Source of the DNA: Hypomesus transpacificus
Taxonomy: Eukaryota; Chordata; Actinopteri; Osmeriformes; Osmeridae
DNA length: 64,000 bases
Direction: 5' to 3'
NCBI RefSeq assembly: GCF_021917145.1
Contig: NC_061061.1
Coordinates: 2,070,552 to 2,134,551 of the forward strand
Below, piece after piece: positions 1 through 11,650 of the stretch. Each line of letters opens with the position of its first letter. Position 1 is the first letter of the stretch. The notes beneath the pieces were generated by a model that worked only from the letters and a program-made list of their open reading frames with translations, ran no database searches and was not told the DNA's origin. The position numbers and the translations under genes were made by a program.

Positions 1-2780
1 GATGCTGTTCACAGACATTCCGATCCTGGTTTCCTAAGAGTTAATTCGGTTAGAGGGATAGAAGGAACGGGTTTGTGATTGAAAGTTATCTGAAATAACT
101 CAACTTGTTCATTCACGCTTCGGCGGGTGTTGAACTGAAAGCTGACGGCTCACTGTGTGTTTCAATTTAATCTGAATTGTGTTTGTTTTGGCTGATGGAC
201 ATTGAGAATGTGGACACTAGTTCAGTAGATGTGCTACAAGGTACACGACCTGCAAGCTTTACTCACAAACAACAGGATGTTATTCAAATAAACAACTCTA
301 ACATAAGTAATGTTAGAGTTATCACTTTTATTTTTTGTATTTTTGTGTGTGTGTAATATCTCTTTCTTTCCGTGGTTGAGTAGGTCTACATTACCTGCAG
401 GAGTTTAAGCGTCATGTTAAAACTCCTTAGCTCTTTCAGCAGATCCAAAGCGCCATCCTGTTCATAAAAGACAACAGTCAGAAACAGCTGGGATGGTGTT
501 AATATAGGTCACTTCAGTTGTCTATACACACGTAAAAGGTGATCGTTTTGGGACAGTAAGTTAACAGTGTCAATGTGGACAGGCCAACATTAATGGGATG
601 GGGCTTGACTTAAAGCTTGTAGGGCTATTACATTTTCGGCGCACGACTGTAATTTGTATAAATCCGCCAAAACTGTTCATGACTATAACTGCGCATGGCC
701 AATTAACAATAAACAGTCCCGCTCGACACCACTGTTTCGACCTTGCGCTGTCCACTATCCATAACATTCTCTCGAACTCGCAGAAATACAGTGAGAGTGA
801 ATGCATGAAGTGGCTTAAACGCTACATAAACTACTGTAATGTCACATCGTCGCCAACTCCTTGAAAGCAAGTTTGCGCTGTAAGCAAGATCTGACCAATC
901 CCTTGCCAAACACCTGTTACGGATTTGTTGCACGCTCTACTGATGTCGGAACTGTGTGCAACTCTTTCTAAAGATTAACTTTACGATTTAAGCTTACAAA
1001 GAATTTGTAAAGGATTAAAAAATATATATACTGAATAAGCGTGCATTGCCTACTCCAGTTTCATATAGACAGCCCCCATAGGCCTGCAGCACGCGGTGAC
1101 AGAAAAACTACAGACAGAAAGGTGTCAAAATACATTCTCACCGTGTTGTTTCTAGACACCATCTTGTCCAGTTTTTTAGCAATTCGAATTAGATCCTCCT
1201 CTCGCATCATAACGGCATGAATCAAACGTGCAGATGTAAATCACTTTGAACGTTGTATATCATTCAAACAAATAAAACGTGCGAAGTTTTAATCCTTCAT
1301 ACATCAGATTTTACGCTACGGTACTGTCCAGTGTCCACTCGTATAAGGGGCGTGTCCTCGGCAGAAGGACTGTTGGATCGTCTGACCATCTGGTCAACAT
1401 GACACATGACAACTCCTAATTTTAGAAGTTGCTATGGGGCTGGGACCAATATCGTATTTAAATAAACATATTCTCGTACAAACAGAACTCTTAGAATATT
1501 GATAGCGGTCCCCATTCTACATTTAGTTATTGCGGTAGTTAGGCTACTTCTCCATTTACGCACGCATGTTTAAACACGTTCAGATAACCTCCACCCGCCC
1601 CCTATACACACACTTACAATAGGAGACGAGCCTTTGCCCTACGTGAATTCGTAACCTTTGGCAAAACTAAGTTAGAAGTCAATATTTAATTTCTCCAAAT
1701 CGAAAGTGACAGCACCGAGGGGAGTAGAGTTCAAGCGAAGTGTCCTCTACAATATTAGCTTTAAAGAAGCTGTTCCAGAAGTTATTTTGTTCCCGCAGCT
1801 GCGCCCTAAACCAGTTGAAAGCTCGGGAATTTATGGCACAACAGCTGACAAGTGTTGAATGGGAAGGCTACCGTACAGTTGCATGCTAATAGTAGGTCTA
1901 TTGGTTAAATGGGGACACACTGTAATTAGCAACAAAGGCGTAATTGATTTGTACTTTTGTTGTATTCTTTCTGTTGCTTACACTTTTTGTACTCGCTGTT
2001 GGTGGTCAATTTGTCGTCAACAGGATTGCCTCGATGGCGCCGTTTTCTGGTTGTTTATCCAAACGTAGTCCCCGCCAGTCTACAACCACGTGGCGGCGCT
2101 ATTGCTGCAGAGTAGAGGGTGACAGAAACACATTACCGATACAAACTATTTAAGACTGTGTGAAGAAAAGCGTAAACGAGTGGGGAGTTGAAGGCGCGAG
2201 AAGGGTTTGGATGTGGTTCATCCTACACTGTATTATCAGAGTACAATTCAGACGTTTTCTGCATGTTTGAAAAGATGACAGCCTCATTGCTTCACACACT
2301 ACAGTAGCATTGAAGTGTTAATACATTTCCCCACGCACCTTTCTGGAAATCGAAAATCTTCTTAACTACAGTTCAGTACAAATACATAAAGCCTATACCG
2401 TCTGTCATTTAGGTGGAAAAAAAAGTTCAGAATCAATTTAAGACAATCTTGTTTGTTGATAGAAAATTGATTTGAAAATAGTAAGTGTCCGTGTGTTAAA
2501 CAACACTAATGAGTTGTGTTTCCCAGAGCGGTATTAGTTCCTCACCCAGGAGTTACCCAACAGGCCGAAGGAGCCAGTTCTCAGCCAATGTCTGGCCTTA
2601 ATGGGAGTCTGTTGTGCAGTGATTGGCCGAGGGCCTGAGAAGTGGGCCAGTTCACCGAGAGGTAAGAAGGAAAAACAGCAGGAAGAGGAGCCAGGGATAA
2701 AGATCAGCCGCCATGTAACGTCTTACACTAGAAACAGCTCCTGTCTGTCCCCTGGGCGCTGTTCCGTAACTGGAGTTGGG
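1..2780. other. Gene-poor stretch, AT-rich
   Basis: No open frame here has a recognisable domain, a conserved splice pattern or a coding-like third-position bias. The stretch is AT-rich single-copy-looking DNA. The only local structure I can point to is the perfect hairpin at 294-320, listed separately. A run of G at about 2778-2796 marks the approach to the first minisatellite. Confidence 0.6.
294..320. other. Perfect 11-bp inverted repeat (hairpin)
   Basis: The arms AACTCTAACAT (294-304) and ATGTTAGAGTT (310-320) are perfect reverse complements around a 5-base loop, AAGTA. It sits in AT-rich DNA with no gene next to it. It could be the remnant of a small inverted-repeat element or a chance palindrome. 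Function is unknown. Confidence 0.7.
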
Positions 2781-2808
2781 AGGGGGGGGGGGGGGGTAGA
2801 CCCTTCTG

Positions 2809-3283
2809 TTGACCTTCACCCTGGCCCAAACTCCAGAGAACTCTGCCTTCGCCCTGGCCCTAACTCCAGAGAACTCTGCCTTCACCCTGGCCCTAACTCC
2901 AGAGAACTCTGCCTTCACCCTGGCCCTAACTCCAGAGAACTCTGCCTTCACCCTGGCCCTAACTCCAGAGAACTCTGCCTTCACCCTGGCCTTAACTCCC
3001 GAGAACTCTGCCTTAACCCTGGCCTTAGCTCCCGAGAACTCTGCCTTCACCCTGGCCTTAACTCCCGAGAACTCTGCTTTCACCCTGGCCCTAACTCCAG
3101 AGAACTCTGCCTTCACCCTGGCCTTAACTCCCAAGAACTCTGCTTTCACCCTGGCCCTAACTCCCGAGAACTCTGCCTTCGCCCTGGCCCTAACTCCAGA
3201 GAACTCTGCCTTCACCCTGGCCCTAACTCCAGAGAACTCTGCCTTCGCCCTGGCCCTAACTCCTAAGAACTCTGCCTTCACCC
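2809..3283. repeat. Minisatellite, 33-bp unit, about 14 copies
   Basis: Tandem array of a 33-bp unit containing CTAACTCCAGAGAACTCTGC, with single-base variants such as CCAGAG/CCCGAG and TTCACC/TTCGCC. Because 33 is a multiple of three and the unit lacks stops in several frames, it creates open frames of about 200 codons on both strands. These read as simple 11-residue periodic peptides. I treat it as non-coding tandem repeat. Confidence 0.93.
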
Positions 3284-3960
3284 CAAATACCCTCTCCAGG
3301 ATCTCCTGTTCCCATGGTTACACTACACCGGATGTGAATTCCAGAATTCCCATACGTTTTGAAGTGCTGAATTACACCAGATCCTTGGTGTTGGGTTTGC
3401 AGCTCTGTCATTAGCCTCTCTGGCCCGAAACCACATGAAGCCTCATCCTGTCTCAGCTCGTGACAGCGGGTAGAAAGTGGAGTCTGCCTCGACGGGCCTG
3501 GCCTCTGGAGCCGTGCCTCTCTGGAGGCAGAAGAAAGCTCTCCCACTCATTGACATTAAGTGGTGCCCTCTCTGCTGTGTTCTGCTGCAATTGAAGAGGT
3601 AAGCCGATACGGTCAGTCTACCAGAATACTTCCACCAGCTATCATCCACTCAACCTCCCCCTTTTTCACCACATGCACCTCTCCCTGGCACTGGTGTCTC
3701 TGCCAGTCTGGGAGAACAGACGCCAGGCCCCGGCAATTAGGGCAATGCTCGGATGACGACAGCCCAGAAAATGAATGATTTCACTCCAAACGTCTTCTTT
3801 TTTTTCTTTCTGAAGTCTTTGTCTGTCACTGCTGAGGGAGAGGAAGAGAAGCTGAAATAGGACCCTTTCGAGTGGCAGGTTTGAACGTTCACGTCCTCGT
3901 TTGGGGCAGAGGCGCCGATACCGTGGCTGCTCCGGAACTCCAGCACCCACGGAAAATACT

Positions 3961-4292
3961 GAGCACCCACATAGATACTAGTGTAGATCTGAGCACCCAC
4001 ATACTGTAGATACTAGTATAGATCTGAGCACCCACATACTGTAGATACTAGTGTGGATCTGAGCACCCACATACTGTAGATACTAGTATAGATCTGAGCA
4101 CCCACATACTGTAGATACTAGTGTGGATCTGAGCACCCACATACTGTAGATACTAGTATAGATCTGAGCACCCACATACTGTAGATACTAGTGTGGATCT
4201 GAGCACCCACGAGGATACTAGTGTAGATCTGAGCACCCACATACTGTAGATACTAGTGTAGATCTGAGCACCCACATAGATACTAGTGTAGA
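3961..4292. repeat. Minisatellite, 35-bp unit, about 9 copies
   Basis: Tandem units built from GATCTGAGCACCCAC followed by ATACTGTAGATACTAGTGT/ATA. Some units are shortened, lacking the ACTGTAG part near 3961-3990, 4211-4222 and 4270-4290. Alternate units carry GTGTGG or GTATAG just before GATCTG, so there is a two-unit alternation of about 70 bp in the middle of the array. Confidence 0.92.
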
Positions 4293-7237
4293 TACGTTTT
4301 TTTAAAGGGCGTGCGCCCGTGAGCACCCACGGACCATCCCCGATGGTTATGAGGTCATCTGAACTTGCGCGGGTGGTGGCGCTGGCCGCGTCTCCTAAAA
4401 AAGACTCAGTCGTTTGGTCCTGAAAAGGCTTTGGTTCTGGTGAGCAGGATCGGACCACCCACACACTCATGACCTGGGAGGAACCAACCTCACCTGTTTC
4501 CAGTCGGTGCATCCCACCAATTAAATCACTCTTACACACACACACACTCACGCACATTGACTGTACACACCCAGGCGCCCACACGCAGGTCCGGCAACAC
4601 TTTCTCAGTCTCTCTTTCCAAATCTCCTGATATCTACTACGACGAGGTAGGCCTCAACAACCAGGCTTCACACAAGCCTGAAGGGGATTTAGACAGGAAC
4701 TGCATCATGTTTTGAGGCTATCTACATACAGTTGTTAAGCTATCTGCATGCAGTTCTGTAGGTTATGTAAATCCCTGAACTTGGAGATAGACTTAGTTGG
4801 GTGATTTTGGGGAATCGATGACTAGTCCACAGAACTTTGACTCCAAGTTTAGCATGGATGTCATGTGACTGAAATCACAAAACGTGATTGGTGTGGTGTC
4901 ACAGAAAGGGGCAGGGCACAAGTTAATCAGGAAGCTCCGATGAGAAAATGCATGCAAAAAATGTCCCAGATTACCCAAATTCACTTCACTTGGGAAGAAG
5001 AAAATGCCAGTCAGTTCCCAAGACTTAAAGCTCAATGGCTCATATACAGCAGAAGGCAGGGAGGCTGGAAAGGAGCATGTGTACAGTTGTATTACAACCC
5101 TTGAGCAACCTTTAATTACACACTGACACGCTCGGCAAGGAGTCATTTCCATAGCATGTCTGCAAAAAGATCCTGTGGTTCTACGCAAGCCTGCTATTGG
5201 ATCTCCTGGCTCCCATCATCCCCGCTCCATCATCCGTGATCTCCATCGTCCCTGCGCCCTCATCCCTGCTCATGCGCCTGCTTTCTGCTGACAGACCACG
5301 GAGATTGGAGGCCTCTTGCCTTTCAGAGAGGCAGAGGGAGATGCCTGCGAGTGAAACCTAGAATCAGTGTCACGTCGACGATCAAGAAGCAGCTTCTGAG
5401 AAGAGTTTGCGTTTTTCTCCAGACCCCTCGAGGGGGTGAACGTGGAAGATGATAAGTAACCCCTGTTATTTTGTTGGCACATTCATCATCTGTTGTACGC
5501 AATGCGTGGTGTTTGTTTATTAAGATGGCGTTTTTCGTGTCAACGCTGCTGAGGGGTAGTAATATAACGATGGGTTGAGGTTTCCCATCATCCTTTTCAC
5601 TGTCTACATGAGCAACTATCCATTACAGATATACCGTACATTTTCTGTAAGAGAAACAGTGTACACAGAGATTAACTGGAAAAACCCAAGAATAGTCAGT
5701 TATTGTATATTTAACTGGCTTGACAACTGACCTATTAAGCTGTGTACAAACATCACATTACACAAGTAAATCTGACACCGTGCTCGTCGACAGAACCAAC
5801 CCTATACGCTTGAGGACTAAAGCCTTGCTAATGATCCAACTTGTGTCAGTGTGTAAATACCTCCTTGCCTTTACTTCCGTGCTCCACGGTGCTAATCCGC
5901 CAGAAGCCAAGAGGGTTCAGGGCCTGTAATTGGCGTTTCCTCTTCCAACAGTGATCTGAAGCCTCAGGTGTGCTTTCTCTCTGGCCCGGTTTGAAGAGTG
6001 CTGTTGCAGAGTTAAGAGTTTAAGGTTTGGTGGAGTGGGGGCAAGAATTTGGACTAATTACAGCGCGAGCCACTTAGTGAAACCTCAAAAAAGTGACCTT
6101 GCACATTTTCATTCTAATCCTAAACTGTTACAGTTGATAATGAAGGTTTATCTCGATTTGGACCCGTGTTTGGGCTGAGTGAGAGAGAAATCAACGTGAT
6201 TTTCTCAGCTTAGATCCTAACGGGGAGTGGTGTAAGGCAAGAAAATTCACTGCCAATCGAATTCCTGCAGTTCAAAGACTTGTGTGACACACCGCCAAAT
6301 CTAAACCAGACCTTAGAGCAACTGGAGAATAAATATTCACCTCAGCCTGCCACACAGAGAGATATCCAAAAGCCCTGAATGGCTGTAAATCAGATGAGCG
6401 AGTTCTTAGTAAGTACTAGGTAATCAATAAATCTATTGGATTTAATAGAAACAGCTGGGACATTTGCACTGGGTAAGCCAGAATGGGACTTGAACCAGCA
6501 ACTTTAGTGTGTGAGTGTGCTTGCGTGCGCGTGTGTGTGTGTGTGTGTGTGTGCGGGTGCACACGTGCGCGCGTCAGCTTCTCGTAACAGTGTCCAGACC
6601 GTTGTGGGCCTAAGATGTAATCATATTAGTCCACGTCATCTGCAGCTCCCTCTGTTTGTGTCCTGATAAACAGCCTTGCGCCGCGCCTCATCGCTGAAGA
6701 ATGCCCTCCTCGGTGGATGGATGAGCACATGTCTGACACTCAGCCCAACGCACCAACCACCAGAAGATCATTGGTGTGCCACAATCAAACTTGAAGTTTA
6801 CAACTTGCGTTTTAACGTTGCGCCTGTTCTGTGATCTGATAATGACATTAAACACTGAGTAGGAGAGGAGTAGATGGGATGGGTTGGAAGAGGAGAGGAA
6901 ATGAGGAGAGAGGAGAGAAGAGGAGGAGAGGAGGAGCAGAAAGGGGTGCATGGAATTATCCAAACATCTTTCAGCTGAGTGTTCAGACTCATGGAGGATT
7001 GATTGGTCCCACATGAGAGTGCAGCGGCCCAGAGGAAACAGGGGAATCCTGGACAATCGCTAGGACGGAAAAAAGAAAACCGTAGCTGGCCCACAGATCA
7101 ACCCAAGCTTCCTCGTTAATGCTGCAGTGATGTCATGACTGAGGGGTCCCAGGTAACCACATCACTGGAGGTTATGCATGAGTGTGGTATAGTTTGTGTG
7201 TGTATGAATGTGGGGGTGTAGGAGGATTCGAGTCTCT

Positions 7238-7271
<34 letters not shown>

Positions 7272-8110
7272 CTCAAATCCATTGTGCAATGCCTGGGTGA
7301 CGACACAGGAGTGACCCCGACCTGAAGATGACCGTGAAGTGGCACTGTGGTTGACCTTGGTGGAGGAAAACAACGAGATTATGAAGATTAAGGAAATGCT
7401 AGATCAAGGAAATCCAAAGTTATCTAACTCCTGGTTGAGTGTGTTTGTCTCAGTAGGCTCAGGAAATCAGGTTGCGGTGTTACATCACAGCAATGAGTCT
7501 TGTGGATTATGCGGCTTGGGAATACAGGCCGCTCCTCAACGTCGGCCATCGAAAAACACAATCAGAACAGAAGCATGCACTTCTGATCCTTGAATTTTGG
7601 CTGCGCTTTCCACATGTACGATTTGTGCGTCGCTTTCAATAAAAGCGTTTGGTAAATGAATAAAATGTACATTATACAGCGAGCTGCCTGTTTCTATGGC
7701 ATGTAAATAAGAGTTACAGCCTTGTACCATCCCCAAACATTCACCTTTTATCTCTACATTTGGATTCTCCACTGTTAGGTGGACTTTCTAACCGCAAACA
7801 CCAAAGCAACCGAGGATGTTTGACAGCTGTGATAAAGAGCTCGGTATATTTCAGGAGCTTTTCCACCACTTGAGAGGAAAACAGTTGATTTGTTATGTTA
7901 TGGTGTATGTTTCACGTTAGCACAAACCCCCACAGGAAGGTGAAATGGAGCCGCAGGGAAGGCGTTTCAGACGGCCCCGGTCTTGCCTAACTCAGGGGTA
8001 GTCTCTCAGTCCTGCTCTGATCCATCTGGATATGCACACAGCTTGCTGTTAAGATCCTAACAAAGTCTGGATGAGTGGAGGCTTGTAAAAGTAATGCTTG
8101 CTGACGTGAC
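4293..8110. other. Intergenic, no gene seen
   Basis: No supported gene. It holds a (GT)n microsatellite near 6521-6553, a purine-rich run near 6860-6945 and a (CA)n tract at about 7238-7269. The short open frames have no domain or splice context. It may include distal downstream DNA of tent5b or of an unrecognised neighbour. Confidence 0.55.
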
Positions 8111-8134
8111 TGGATGAAACTGGTTCTTCCACAA

Positions 8135-8600
8135 GGTCTGGTATGGTTGGGTTTGGTCTTCTCTGGTATAATATGGTATGGTATGGTATGGTATGGTATG
8201 ATTAAGTCAGATCTGGTGTATTCCAGTCTGGTCTATTCTGTTCTAGTGTATTCCAGTCTGGTCTATTCTGTTCTGGTGTATTCCAGTCTGGTCTGTTCTG
8301 TTCTGGTGTATTCCAGTCTGGTCTATTCCAGTCTGGTCTAGTGTGTTCTGGTCTGGTCTGGTCTGGTCTGGTCTGGTCTATTCCAGTCTGGTCTAGGGTG
8401 TTCCGGTCTGGTCTAGTCCATTCTTGTTTAGTCTGGTCTGGTCAGATCTTGTTCAGTCCAGTCTGGTCTGGTCTGTTCATGGTGTGGTGTGTTTTGTTCT
8501 GTTTTAGTCCAGTCTGGACTGGTCTGGTCTGTTCATGGTGTGGTGTGTTTTGTTCTGTTCTGCTCTGTTTTAGTCCAGTCTGGACTGGTCGGGTCTTAGT
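8135..8600. repeat. Degenerate TGGTC/TGGTA pentamer-derived satellite
   Basis: The segment is built of short units such as GGTATGGTATGGTATGG and TCTGGTCTGGTCTGGTC. It then shows longer secondary periods, for example TATTCCAGTCTGGTC and TTCATGGTGTGGTGTG repeated. It looks like expansion of a pentamer followed by duplication of larger blocks. Confidence 0.88.
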
Positions 8601-8643
8601 CATCCGTCTGATGAGACAGTGGAACGTCCAGGGGCCAACTCAC

Positions 8644-8847
8644 ACAGAAGGATAACCAGCATCAACACAAAGTCTGGAGTCTCACAGAAGGATAACCAGC
8701 ATCAACACAAAGTCTGGAGTCTCACAGAAGGATAACCAGCATCAACACAAAGTCTGGAGTCTCACAGAAGGATAACCAGCATCAACACAAAGTCTGGAGT
8801 CTCACAGAAGGATAACCAGCATCAACACAAAGTCTGGAGTCTCACAG
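8644..8847. repeat. Near-perfect tandem repeat, 40-bp unit, 5 copies
   Basis: The unit begins CACAGAAGGATAACCAGCAT and continues to AAAGTCTGGAGTCT. The copies are almost identical, which points to recent amplification. The array directly follows the TGGTC satellite, and the first unit is fused to its 3' edge. Confidence 0.95.
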
Positions 8848-8849
8848 GC

Positions 8850-9756
8850 AAATCCAGAGGAAATATTAGACAGTTGGAAATGACATCACTATGTTGCATT
8901 TGAACCCCATTTGAGTCTGTGTCTGTGTTGCAGACTCCTGTGCTTGATGCCGATGTGCACAGTACAAAGAGGGCAGCCGGAGAGAACATGTGACTGGGAA
9001 AATCCCATCGCATTAAAACATAGATGATTTACGGCTGGACACATACTTTGTATGGGATAAACCTTTCTTTCCATCGCGGTGATCCAATTTTTGGTGAGAA
9101 AGCAGTGTTGTTGTGTGATTGGCCTCGAGTTCTTAGGTGTTCCAGAACCCTGAGGCTGACGTCTTAACTGTGGGTTCCTGTGAGAAGACACAGTCAAATT
9201 ACTGCAAGCAATAAATATGGTTTCTGTCATTTTTTGTGCCTAGCCAATGAAGGGAATACTGCCACAGGTAGAGAGAAGTGGAGGAGAGTGGAGGAAGGGA
9301 GAGAGATAGCTTTCAGGCCTGTGGAAGACTATGCCAATGCGAAAATGGATTGTGCCATCCTCCTAGAAGACAAACCACCAGCTGGTTTGATAATTATACA
9401 AAAACAATTAACACCAGCCGCCAGGTGCTCCTGGGAAATGGAGTTCCTCCAATGCAGCCACACGGAAGAGACACACAACCATCCCCTGGACCCATCATGA
9501 TTGAAAGCAAAAGCGACCTCTCCTTCAAAGATGATATTTCCTGTCTGCTTTCAGGAATGCAGGAAGTGGGACTTCAAGGAAGGCCGTGGTTGAAAGTTTC
9601 ACATGACAACGGTAGATGAGGCCAGGGGAGATTGATGAACCTTGACCTGGCACCTGAAACCATCCTTCACCGAATCCTTCACTGTCACGGACAACGTACA
9701 CTACTGCTATTATAGAGCCCTTTCTGTGTGTGTCTGTGTAGATAAATATACATACA
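8850..9756. other. Intergenic, no gene seen
   Basis: Mixed-composition DNA without a supported exon. Open frames of 78-113 codons are present but overlap each other on both strands and show no domain. Confidence 0.5.
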
Positions 9757-9893
9757 GTCATGGGCAGAAGTCTTAGGTACCAAAGAGTTTTGACATGATT
9801 ATTCTAAACTTCTTTTTTGTGTTTTCTCTTTTAAAGCAGTAAAGCTCACAAAACACTTTTAATTGAGCCCAAAACGTTTGGACAGTACTGCAT
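9757..9893. mobile_element. Fragment of a dispersed fish repeat (unclassified)
   Basis: It begins CAGTCATGGGCAGAAGTCTT and ends near TTTGGACAGTACTGCATA. Motifs of the type 'gtcatgggcaaaagtcttaggtac' are familiar ends of dispersed repeats in fish genomes. A related-looking start, ATAGTACTGTGCCAAAGG, occurs at about 39868. No coding remnant is visible. Confidence 0.4.
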
Positions 9894-9908
9894 ATATACA
9901 GTACATAC

Positions 9909-9913
<5 letters not shown>

Positions 9914-10002
<89 letters not shown>

Positions 10003-10009
10003 CGTGCGT
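9914..10009. repeat. (TG)n microsatellite, about 43 repeats
   Basis: Uninterrupted TG dinucleotides run to about 9998 and end in a short TGCG variant. The length makes it a likely highly variable locus. Confidence 0.98.
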
Positions 10010-10529
10010 ACTGTGTGAATGGGTGTTTGTGCTTGTTTTAGAGCTGTGAATGTTTGTGTGCAGATGTGTGTGTCTGTAACTGGCAGGCAAACGTTTGATC
10101 TGAGTTTCAGATTGCAGGGTGGTGAGTTGCTATGTTCTCATTAAACAGTTTTATAGGTGTTCAAGGCGGATGTGATTGTATTATTATGTGCTTTGAAATC
10201 CATTTATGCAGCCTGACAGAATGGTTATTTGTGGACAGAGACTGTAGGCCAAGACTTATCTGAAAGTGTTAAATCCTAAATCACTATATTCCAAGGGTAT
10301 TACTGGTTGAAAAGGCAGAGACAGAAGGCTGTCTCGGTCTGGTGAGTTCAGCAGCTGTTGCTTGGAAGAAACAGAGATTAGCTTCCTGACACAATTAGAT
10401 GCAGATGTGTGTTTGCCGGAACTTAGCTAATGCAAACATTTAGTTTTGGGGAGACTCCTTGTACTGTAGATGGTCTTTAGACAAATTCAGCACGTTAAGA
10501 TGAAACAATGAACTAACTGCAGCCCCAGG
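10010..10529. other. Intergenic, no gene seen
   Basis: About 0.5 kb of ordinary-composition DNA between the TG microsatellite and the G-rich satellite. No exon or element is recognised. Confidence 0.5.
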
Positions 10530-11205
10530 TGTGGTAGGGGTCTGGTGGGGGTGAGGTGGTGGGGGTGAGATGATGTGGGGGTGAAGGGGGGGAGGTCGCG
10601 GGGAGGTGAAGTGGGGGTGAGATAGGAGTGAGGTCGGGGTGAGGAGGTGGGGTGATGGTGAAGGTGATATGGGTGAGGTGTGAATTGGATGGGTGAGGTG
10701 ATGAGTGAGGGTGGGGGTGAGGTGGGGGAGCTGGGAATGAGATAGGGTGAGGCTAAGGCGTGTCAGGTGGGGGTGGGATTGGAGTGAGATGGATGAGGAT
10801 TTGATGGATGAAATGGGGGTGAAGTGGGGATGAAATGGGGGTCAGATGGGTGAGTAGCAGGTGAGATAAGGGTGAGTTGGGTGAGGAGGGTGAGGAGGGT
10901 GAGGAGGGAGGGGAGGTTGAGGAGGGTGAGGAGGGAGGGGAGGGTGAGGAGGGGGAGGAGGGTGAGGAGGGGGAGAAGGGAGGGAAAGGTGAGGAGGGAG
11001 GGGAGGGGGAGGAGGGAGGGGAGGGGGAGGAGGGGGAGGAGGGAGGGGAGGGAGGGGAGGGGGAGGAGGGAGGGGAGGGTGAGGAGGGAGGAGAGGGTGA
11101 GGAGGGTGAGGAGGGGAGGGGGAGGAGGAAGGGGAGGGGGAGGGGGAGGAGGGAGGGGAGGGTGAGGAGGGAGGGAAAGGTGAGGAGGGTGAGGAGGGAG
11201 GGACA
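10530..11205. repeat. Strand-asymmetric G-rich purine satellite
   Basis: The first half is GGTGGGGGTGAGG-type repeats. The second half is dominated by GAGGAGGGTGAGGAGGGAGG units with almost no pyrimidines except scattered T. Runs of GGG recur every few bases on the plus strand, so G-quadruplex or triplex (H-DNA) structures are plausible. Long glycine/glutamate or serine/proline frames through it are composition artefacts. Confidence 0.9.
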
Positions 11206-11400
11206 GACAGTTGCTCTGACTGGGCAGACTCCAGACACTGTGTCCATTCAGCTGACCCTGTGCTCTGGCCCTGTGCTCTGGCCCTGTGCCCTGGCCCTGT
11301 GCTCTGGTTCTGTGCTCTGGATAAAGTTGGGATTGTTTGTCAGCGGGCTGCAATGCCAGGAATGCTGTGCTCCCTCTGAGAGAGCTGGGGTAGAGGGAGG

Positions 11401-11650
11401 CTCTCTCTCTCTCTCTCTCCCCCCCCCTCTCTCTCTCTCTCTCCTTTTCTCTCTCCTTTTCTCTCTCCCTCGCCTCTTCCTCTCTCTCTTCATTTTCCTC
11501 TCCTATACTCTCTCCTTCTCTCACTCTGTTCCTCTCTCTGTCTCTCTTCCTCTCTCTCCCCCTCGTTCTCTCTTCCTCTCTCTCACTCGCTCTCCCCCTC
11601 TCCCTCTCTCTCTATTTCTCTGTCCCTCTCTCCCCCTCTCTCTCTGCTGA
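11401..11650. repeat. CT-rich low-complexity tract
   Basis: About 250 bp of almost pure pyrimidine on the plus strand (CTCTCTCTC, with CCTC and TTTTC interruptions). It follows the purine-rich satellite after about 200 bp, so the strand bias switches here. Confidence 0.95.

Noticed and set aside
8644..8847. CRISPR-like direct repeats
   Set aside because: The 40-bp units are continuous, with no unique spacers, and this is eukaryotic DNA; it is a simple tandem repeat.
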